NCBI GenBank assembly: GCA_019914945.1
Contig: CM034106.1
Span: 6,386,001-6,450,000, forward strand
From: Typha latifolia
Taxonomy: Eukaryota; Streptophyta; Magnoliopsida; Poales; Typhaceae
Reading direction: 5' to 3'
Length of the DNA stretch: 64,000 bases
The notes beneath the pieces were generated by a model. That model saw nothing but the letters and a program-made list of their open reading frames with translations. It searched no databases and had not been told where the DNA came from. Of the stretch, positions 57,049-64,000 are shown one piece after another (the stretch's first letter is position 1; each line of letters begins with the position of its first letter). The position numbers were made by a program, and so were the translations under genes.

Positions 57049-57816
57049 CTATCTATACCAATAAAGAGCAGGCCCTTCTAGATGAAAACTAGTGATCAAT
57101 ACCTTTGCATTTTCTTCCATATGTTGGAAAGCGAAGAATTGCTCCACGTGGTATAGCCACTTGACCGGGTCTCCTTCGTTGAACTTGGGGAAATCAATCC
57201 TTGTTGTGCGTGTGCGGATCCCCCTATCATCCATCGATGGGGGGCATTGGATTGATCGAAACAGGGAATGCTCATGGTAGCCTCCATGGTAGCCCCTCAT
57301 GTAGTCCAAGTCACCATGATGTTCATCACCTCTAGGAGTCTCCCAATCATCCTCACCCACGAAGTGGGCCGGTTGCTCACGGCAGTCCAGTCTAACCAGT
57401 GGTTGCGTAGGGTGTTTCTCTTTATGCATCCTTGGTATGTTTGGTGTTGGAAGGAGAGGCTCATTGTTTGTAGGTGACGTCTCCTTATCTGGAACAATAG
57501 GTGGTGTGCTAGGGAGAGGTGTTCTTGAGTCAATTGAATCAACCAACAACTCCATCTTGCGTTCTTGTGATACCCCAGCAGCTTCTCTCTCCGCCATTGC
57601 TGCTGCCCTAGTCGCACGCATCTCCTCCATCATCCGCAGCAACAACACCTTGGTCGTGACTTGCTGCATGGAAGTCTGGTCTAGACTGGTGGTGGTTGGT
57701 TTCGGCCTACTAGTATTGGCCGAAGAAGTTCCCGGTTGATGAGGGTTGTCGACAGCAACTTCTAGACTAGTAGGGGTAGATTCATCTGCCAACCTTCGAG
57801 TCCTTATATGTGGCAT
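57049..57816 (-). pseudogene. Gypsy gag, 255 codons
   Basis: It starts MPHIRTRRLADESTPTS about 35 bp after the primer site. A long variable region is rich in Pro, Thr and charged residues and contains a helical RMMEEMRATRAAAMAEREAA stretch. The retrotransposon gag domain follows: RIDFPKFNEGDPVKWLYHVE, QFFAFQHMEENAKVLITSFH and LEGPALYWYR. It would form the particle shell. The frame is lost after 57049, so the nucleocapsid part is not joined. Confidence 0.85.
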
Positions 57817-57851
57817 TAATGGTGGCTCAAGTTTGGTCCAAGGACCAAAGT

Positions 57852-57863
57852 GCTATGATACCA
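57852..57863 (-). promoter_or_regulatory. Gypsy primer binding site (one mismatch)
   Basis: The minus strand reads TGGTATCATAGC, one base different from the initiator tRNA-Met complement, directly after the LTR end. Confidence 0.75.
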
Positions 57864-58309
57864 CTTTAAGGAATAGATTAGGGATGTAAGGGTTGATCTA
57901 GTGGTGTGGATGGAGGTGGGGGATGTCGTTGAATAAGGTGGAGAATGGCTAAGGGTTTGGTAGGAAGTGGAAGGGTGGTTTAGGGCGTAAGGAAGGTCAC
58001 TAGGTTGCTAGAGAAGGATAGAGAGGGAGGTGGGTTGCTCCTTAGGGTCAAGGGGGTACGACCAGTCGAGGAGATGGTCAGCAATGGTCATCCTAGGGAG
58101 ATCTAGATCAGCCAAGCTTTGGAGGAAGGAGAAGAGAAAGTAGAAGAGTCCAAGTTCCTTTGACTAATCCACAATGAAAAAATGCTGTTTTTCTACATAT
58201 TTGGAGGCTAGACAATCATCCAAAAACCCTAGACAAATTCTATTATGGCTCATCTTTCTTGTCGCATGTTTGAACGCACCCTGATCGTGTTCAAATGCCC
58301 CAAAACTGG
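57864..58309 (-). repeat. 5' LTR of the gypsy element, truncated
   Basis: It lies before the primer site on the minus strand. It includes GGAGGCTAGACAATCATCC (the empty-site form of the 48.75/51.88 kb insertion) and GCATGTTTGAACGCACC motifs of the U3 array. It is cut at 58310 by a TGTAACACC repeat. Confidence 0.65.
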
Positions 58310-58496
58310 TGTAACACCGAACCCTCAACACGTGCATGGCACGAGCCCACACGGCACGTGCAAAGCACCTAATTTGGTTAGTTGCCGACAATCAAATAAA
58401 CTTGTATCAATAGCATAATTATATCCACAATATCTAAACTAAAATTAACTCAAGTCTAACTGTTAACAACATACAAATAACCCTAATAGGGCCCCA
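58310..58496 (+). repeat. Start fragment of the long TGTAACACC LTR family
   Basis: TGTAACACCGAACCCTCAAC, then CGTGCATGGCACGAGCCCAC and GGCACGTGC, match the beginnings at 46328 and 48758. It is truncated after about 190 bp where gypsy RT sequence begins. Confidence 0.6.
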
Positions 58497-58499
58497 CAC

Positions 58500-59378
58500 A
58501 ACGTCAAAACTGGGGCTGAAATCAAAGTATATTTTAATTCTTCAAAGGCCGTCGTCGCTTTGTCGCTCCACACAAAAGAATCCTTCCTCAAAAGGGTGGT
58601 AAGTGGTGCTGCAATTTTACCATATCCAGCAATACATCTATGGTAGTAGCCTGTTAACCCAAGAAACCCACGCAGCTCGCGGACATTCCTCGAAATCAGC
58701 TAATCGGTCGTACTCTTCACTTTGCTAGGATCGACCGCTGCACCTTCTACTGAAGTGATATACCTCAAATATTTCACCTTTCTCTCACACCACAAACATT
58801 TAGGCATCTTGACTTTCAAAGAGTTTTTCTTCAAGCATGTTTAGCACTTCATGTAAATGTTTCAAATAATCTTCAAAACTTCTACTATACACCAAGATAT
58901 CATCGAAGAACACCAACACATATCAGCACAAGAGTGGCCAGAATATGTCATTCATTAAGCTTTGAAATGTTGCCGGAGCATTGGTCAATCCGAAGGGCAT
59001 GACTAGAAACTCATAATGGCCATCATGAGTTCAAAAAGCGGTCTTGTACATGTCTTCGGGATGAACTCGGATTTGGTGATATCCAGCTCTAATGTCCAAT
59101 TTGCTGAAATAAGAAACCCCTGTCAATTCATCCAATAACTCTTTTATCACTGGTATTGGGTACCGGTCTTTGACGGTTATGGCGTTGAGTGCTCGGTAGT
59201 CAGCACAAAAATGTCTGGTGAGGAATAAGCACTATTGCTTAGTTGAATGATTCCTTGTCCAGGCATCTCGGCAACCAACTTTGTTATCTCTTCTTTTTGG
59301 ATATGAGAATACCGATAGGGACACACATTAGTCGGCTCAGCTCCTGGTACAATGGCTATTTTTTTGTCTGAATTTCTG
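58500..59378 (-). pseudogene. Gypsy RT and RNase H start fragment, minus strand
   Basis: Minus-strand reading from 59378 down: IVPGAEPTNVCPYRYSHIQK, then KLVAEMPGQGIIQLS, the palm with [17 protein letters not shown] shifted frames near 58930-59000, and finally RNase H start with WSDKATTAFEELK near 58560. The N-terminal end meets plus-strand integrase sequence at about 59380, so the copy is cut head to head, as at 4985. Confidence 0.75.
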
Positions 59379-59384
59379 CACGGC

Positions 59385-60163
59385 GACAATCCTACCATCC
59401 ACAGACGGATGGCCAAACCGAGGTGATCAATCGAGGCATTGAGCAGTACCTGAGGTGATTTGTTGGAGAGATGCCGAGACGATGGTTGGAGTTCTTACCG
59501 TGGGCGGAGTGGTCATATAACATCGCCTACCATAGCAGTATTGGCATGACTCCATTTGAAGCGGTGTATGGACGCAAAGCTCTAACATTATATGCTTATA
59601 ATCCAGTGGCATCTACAGGATCGGACGAGGTGAACTTAGCTTTGATAGATAGAGATATTACATTGAGGAGGTTACGTGTCCATCTTAAACTTGCTCAAAA
59701 CCGCATGAAGCAAGTTTATGATCGCAGCCATAGGGAGCAGGAGTTTGACATCGGCAGTTGGGTGTTTGTGAGGGTGCAACCGTATCGACATGTGACCTTG
59801 CGTCTGATGAGTAACCAAAAGTTAGCTCATCACTACTTTGGTCTGTTTCGAATGTTGGAGCGTATTGGTCCGATTGCATATCATTTAGAGCTGCTGGAGG
59901 GGTCGAGAGTGCATCTTGTCTTCCATGTTTCATTGCTTAGAGAGCGGATTGGAGATCATGAGATCGTTGGATCAGTTCTACTAGAGCTATTGGAGGAGAT
60001 AGAGATTGTAGAGCCAGTTCGTGTACTTGCTAGACGCCGACGATGACATGGTACCAGATTAGAGATGAAGATTCTAGTTGAGTGGCTTGGCAAGCCTTTC
60101 GATGAGGCAACTTGGGAGTTGGAGACTGACATTTTGGAGCGTTTCCCCGACTTTAGATCTTGA
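59385..60163 (+). pseudogene. Gypsy integrase C-terminal half and chromodomain
   Basis: It starts at YHPQTDGQTEVINRGIEQYL, which includes the catalytic Glu, then a stop, EMPRRWLEFLPWAEWSYNIA, GMTPFEAVYGRKALTL, QEFDIGSWVFVRVQPYRHVT, LAHHYFGLFRMLERIGPIAY and LVFHVSLLRERIGDH. A stop after LARRRR (60046) precedes the chromodomain VEWLGKPFDEATWELETDI, which ends PDFRS. It is followed by a purine tract and an LTR at 60191. The main open part is 59471-60046. Confidence 0.85.
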
Positions 60164-60190
60164 GGGCAACGTGGGGGAAGCGTGGTGGGC

Positions 60191-60948
60191 TGATACACTT
60201 AGTTAGGATCTTTTCTTTTTGCATTAGTTATTTATTTTCATTAAAATAAAATTTTTGCAGGTCGCGTTCGAACGCAGGTGGGGTCGTGTTTGAACGCTCT
60301 TGCGAATGCCTGCATCAGGTTCGCAAATACAGAGGACACATAATGTGCGTTCGAACGCGGTCGAGCGGGTTCGAACACGATCAGCAGAAATCCTTTAGAA
60401 TTAGGGTTACCTATTGTTATTAGGATTTGTTGGCTAGCATCTATAAGTATGTGGATGGTAGCCAAATTCATTATGGAATTGGATTATTAATTTCTTGCCT
60501 CCTATTTTCTCTTTAGACTCTCTTCCTCCTCCCTTTTCACTAACCTTTCACCTCTACCGTTGGCAAGGTTTCTCCTAACTTCTAATCTTTCTCGACTGTC
60601 AAGTCACCCCTCTTCTTTGGGATCTCGACCACTCTGTTCCCTTCGTCTATATCCCTTAATCATATCCACTATCCACCTTCACCTCCATACCCATCTATAA
60701 TCTTAACATCCACTCCATCCGTCACCACCACCATCACCCATGTTATTTCATATTTTCGTCCGAGTTTAAATTCGAATCTGTGAAGGGAATAAATACAAAA
60801 GTTGTAGATCAGGAAGGTATAAATCTAATACAGTTAGTTTCGTAATTTTCTGACAATGGGAGAATATTTTACGAATATTTTCCCACGATTGCGCAGATTG
60901 ATTTCTGCAATAAATTCATATCTTAAAGGAATTGTTCTGTAACCTATC
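60191..60948 (+). repeat. Gypsy LTR, plus strand
   Basis: It starts TGATACACTTAGTTAGGATC directly after the chromodomain stop and GGGGGAAGCGTGGTGGGC. The GCGTTCGAACGC array lies at 60264-60380. The TATA region is GCATCTATAAGTATGTGG at about 60440. The end CTGTAACCTATC aligns with CCGTAACTTATCA at 6107. A minus-strand protease/gag piece begins immediately after. Confidence 0.75.
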
Positions 60949-60956
60949 TTTTGGTA

Positions 60957-61715
60957 CCGTAACCCACCACTCGCACAAAGCAGCCCCACCATCAGCTGCA
61001 TCATTAGAATTGGCAAGGACCGAATGCCATCACGCCGCACCTCTTTGTTTTCTTGCTAAAATTTCATCCTCATACTTTAGAAAATCAAATATGATGAGTC
61101 CTAAGTTCTGTAACCACTGAGTGCTAACGATAATTTTCACTCCTTGCAGTGCCAACGAATACAATTCCACAATGATGTCATGTCCTTGCACTCATATACC
61201 GACTCAGCAACACAAGCTCTCCACCTAAAGCTTCGTGTTGTCTCTAACAGCAACCTCAAACCCCACGATCGATTCGGCCCATCTTCTTCACCAACCTCCA
61301 AGCCCATCTTCTTCACCAACCTCTCGTCTAGAAAGTTGTATGTACTTCTAGAATCGATAAAGATATGCAAACAATATTTTCTAACGAGTCTGTCAATCCG
61401 CAATGTCCTCGGCGCAGAGGTACCCAAATATGCATGCATCGATATCTCATCTTGGATATCTTCCTCCACGTCCTCCTCCATGTCCTCCCCATGAACCTCT
61501 TCTGTATACTCTCCATCACCAACAACCTCATCATCCCCCTCGAGACCGTCGATGAGCATCACACTCCTAATTGATTTGGAACACCAATGACCGAGGGTAA
61601 AACGTTCATCGCATTGAAAGCAAAGCCTCTTCGCTCTTCGCTTCTCCACTTGGGCAGGTGAGAGAGTTTGAACGAGGGGTCTTGTGCCTCCTCTAACATC
61701 GAAAGATGGTCTCAA
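60957..61715 (-). pseudogene. Gypsy gag knuckle and protease, mutated
   Basis: The open part 61715-61137 reads SPAQVEKRRAKRLCFQCDER, then FTLGHWC (the C-x2-C-x7-H-x-C knuckle of this family), MLIDGLEGDDEVV, an acidic linker, and HIFIDSRSTYNFLDERLVKK. The protease triplet D-S-G is D-S-R here. Just after it a tandem duplication of about 28 bp (CCCATCTTCTTCACCAACCTC twice on the plus strand) shifts the frame. 61137-60957 continues as degraded protease. RT is missing because a plus-strand LTR abuts. Confidence 0.8.
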
Positions 61716-62227
61716 GGGTGATCGTGCCCCTATACTAGCAGCCGGCGTTTTGGCGCAAACAACTCATCTCGGCTGCCCCAACTTGCTTTTGCTGCCATTT
61801 TTTGAGCCTTATATTTTTGCTCTATCCTCACGGCTTTCTCAAAGGCCTCCTCAAGAGTGGTAGGACAGAGAGCACAAACATCCACCTAAAATAAAGATGC
61901 TCATCAATGTTGGTTCGGAGCAAGGTGGCTCGCATCGGCTACTAACTCGTTCAAATTCTACTTGGTACTTCGACACAATTGTCCTCCAAATTATTTTTCT
62001 TAATGTGGCAGAAAATCTTTATGTACCACTTGTTCCAAATCTGTGTGTAATCCTCTTATAAAATTATCCCCAACTAGTAAATCCTCCATCTCAAATGGCC
62101 AATCGGTACCAATGCAACGTCATTCCTTGGAGGTGAAAGCTTTCCATTGTCACATTTGTTCCTCCACTATCCCTTGACAATCAAAATACTACTCCACTTG
62201 AAACAACCAATCCGTCAGATCCCCGCC

Positions 62228-62905
62228 TTAGAATTTTGGAAAGTCCAAGCGTGCGGTTCTCCCCCGAATAGCATTGTCGAGCTCTCGAAAGATCCTTGGT
62301 TCAAGTCTGAACCGTCGTGGTTGTTGCTCTCCTCGAAATCCTCGAACACGTCCCACACCATCTCCAAAGGGATCGACATAATCATTAAAGTTCCAATCTT
62401 CTTCAGCAACGAAACGCACCATTGCCGTGTGCCTCTCGGGTTCCACCACCGCCGACCTTGGTTGGTGTACTAGAGGTAGGGGATGTTGTGTAGGAATAGG
62501 TAAAAGTGGCTTATTGACATTAACATGTCGTACTTGGACCTATGGGGTATCGGTTCGGTGTGGTTCCATCGCTGGTCCTTCCTGCGGCACTGATCTTCAT
62601 TGAGGAGATGATCAAGTCGACCGATTCATGACATATTCTTTCAAGGCATTATGATCGTTATGCATTGCGTCTACCCAATGTAGCAACATTTGGAACATGC
62701 CCCTAAGTTCATCCTCCAAGCCTATACTCACACCTACGAACGTCAGTTGACTCGGTCCTACCACGGCCGCACCAAGGCGATCGACCTCTCGGTTAGGGTT
62801 TTCGTGGGTCGAATCTTCCGTTGTCAGTATGCCCTCCTCCATTGATCTCCTTGATGGTGCCATCTTCCCTATCTCCACCATTAATGGAGGTCCGAGGTCA
62901 ACCTA
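62228..62905 (-). pseudogene. Gypsy gag N-terminal part, broken
   Basis: Pieces 62881-62612 (ELRGMFQMLLHWVDAMHNDH, then ALKEYVMN) and 62449-62228 (RFVAEEDWNFNDYVDPFGDG, then RELDNAIRGRTARLDFPKF) are colinear with the gag at 3.35-4.05 kb. The start lies next to the primer site at about 62910. 62227-61716 continues gag with frame breaks. Confidence 0.75.
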
Positions 62906-62917
62906 GCTTTGATACCA
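62906..62917 (-). promoter_or_regulatory. Gypsy primer binding site
   Basis: The minus strand reads TGGTATCAAAGC, one mismatch from the tRNA-iMet complement, between the LTR end and the gag start. Confidence 0.7.
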
Positions 62918-62919
62918 CT

Positions 62920-63755
62920 AATAGGAACGAAACGTCTCCTTCAATATCTGGATCGGTTGCAAGAAAGCAGTTCGTACAACTAAGGGAAAATATTCACTAG
63001 ATATTCTCTAGTAGTTAGAAAATACTAAACTAGGGTGGTCGATCCATAACTTCCTAATCTACATTTTTGGTATTTATGCCCTTCATAGATTCGGACTGCA
63101 ATTCAGACAAAAATACGCAAGAGTAGGGATGATGGTGGTCGTGACAAGTGAAGGTGATGAAAAGTTTAGGAATGATAGTGGAGATGAGGGTGGATAGTTT
63201 GTGGAGTTTAGGGGATAAGGATGAAGGGGGAGAAGTGGCTGAGATCCCAAGGAGGAGAGAGGACTCGACAGATAAAGAAGGTTAGAAGAACACCAACGTC
63301 GAGATGGCGGACGGCTAGGACTTGAAGGAAGGGGAAGAGAGATTAGGGTAGAGAGGATAGAAGGAGATAGAAATCAAGATTCATTCATCCTAATATTTTT
63401 GGTTACCATTCACACTTTAAGAGGCTAACCAAACAAGCCAAAAATGATAATTATTAACCATAGAAATAGTGGATTCTCGTCGATCACGGTCGAACGGTGT
63501 CGACCGCATTCGAACGCACAAATTGCATTATCTATCGATGCAAACGTATGAAGGCGTTCGCACACCGGCGTTCAAATGCAACCGAGCGCATTTGAATGCA
63601 TAATCTGAGTTCTCTGTCAATGTGAACACCTGTAGGCGTTCACAAGGGCATTCAAACATGCCCCCTCCCACGTTCGAACATGACATACAGAAGCCTTATT
63701 TTTTTCTAAAATAAATAACTAGTATAATAAGAAAATACTTTAGCAAAGTGTATCA
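62920..63755 (-). repeat. 5' LTR of the right gypsy gag copy
   Basis: On the minus strand it starts TGATACACTTTGC at 63755 and ends CGTTTCGTTCCTATTAG before the primer site. GTTCGAACGT/GCATTCGAACGC motifs lie at 63480-63690. It is the same family as 4098-4717 and 60191-60948. Confidence 0.75.
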
Positions 63756-64000
63756 GGACTCCAAGTGTTCATAGGGGCAACGAAGGGTTGACTACTTGGC
63801 CACATCATATCTAAAGATGGCGTGGAAGCTGACCCTAAGGAGATCCAAAGCATGATGGAATGGCTGCTACCAAAGACTACCAAGCAGCTACGTGGCTTCC
63901 TCGACTTAACCAGCAACTACAGTCGGTTTGTAGAGAACTAGGCAAGGTTGTGGCTCCCCTCATGGCCTTGCTCCGGAAGGGTGCATTCACATGGACGGAC
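63756..64000 (+). pseudogene. Gypsy RT connection region fragment, window edge
   Basis: Plus-strand frames read SKCS, VDYLGHIISKDGVEADPKEI, then WLLPKTTKQLRGFLDLTSNY and SRFVEN before a stop, with PLMALLRKGAFTWTD up to the window end. This is the region between RT palm and RNase H. It continues beyond base 64000. Confidence 0.8.

Overview
The window is a stretch of plant nuclear genome. It holds one recognisable host gene, on the minus strand with six exons spread over about 14.3 kb. The rest is mostly nested and broken transposable elements: Ty3/gypsy chromoviruses, Ty1/copia, hAT, a LINE-like fragment, fold-back MITEs and solo LTRs. I saw no tRNA, rRNA, CRISPR, operon or bacterial-type feature. 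The plant lineage cannot be fixed from sequence alone; spliceosomal introns, tRNA-iMet primer sites (TGGTATCAGAGC) and chromodomain gypsy elements indicate a flowering plant.

Left block (1-18 kb). A minus-strand gypsy element (1-4717) carries gag, a damaged protease and RT/RNase H, and is interrupted by a copia-type solo LTR with a TAGCG target duplication. Next come a minus RT fragment placed head to head with a plus pol tail, an LTR, and a compact element (about 6108-7919) in which a short gag is fused in frame to the integrase end and chromodomain. A decayed plus-strand pol with its 3' LTR lies at 10.4-12.5 kb. A fairly complete minus-strand copia element (12807-17579) is inserted in a LINE-type ORF1 whose DUF4283/zinc-knuckle halves flank it.

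Middle (20-35 kb). The host gene encodes a 380-residue ABHD17-like alpha/beta hydrolase (candidate protein depalmitoylase). I reconstructed it from six exons with matching splice phases: 34672-34371, 30784-30748, 30660-30424, 30338-30291, 21009-20564 and 20430-20358. Its 9.3-kb intron 4 hosts a hAT transposon (23567-27420) with a broken BED-DUF659-hATC transposase and a hAT-like MITE. Intron 1 hosts a CGGCAC-rich insertion. Two G-boxes lie about 310-330 bp upstream of the ATG.

AT-rich block (35-48 kb). No genes. It contains degenerate minisatellites, a roughly 130-bp tandem array bracketed by two low-complexity CAY/RTG blocks in opposite strand sense, fold-back elements, a clean solo LTR with an ATATA duplication, a copia RT scrap and truncated copies of a long TGTAA...TTACA LTR.

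Right block (48-64 kb). A 3.1-kb solo LTR (48758-51876, TSD TAGCY) sits inside another LTR. It is followed by a minus-strand gypsy element with gag-PR-RT-RH-IN-chromodomain (52142-58309), an opposed RT / integrase-chromodomain pair, a plus LTR, another minus gypsy gag/protease piece with its 5' LTR, and a plus RT fragment cut by the window edge.

No previously undescribed multi-gene system is evident. The most unusual items are the gag-chromodomain mini-element with a primer-binding site captured inside its LTR, the palindromic GCGTTCGAACGC arrays shared by gypsy and copia LTRs, the decapeptide tail of the hydrolase, and the 38-41.4 kb repeat structure.
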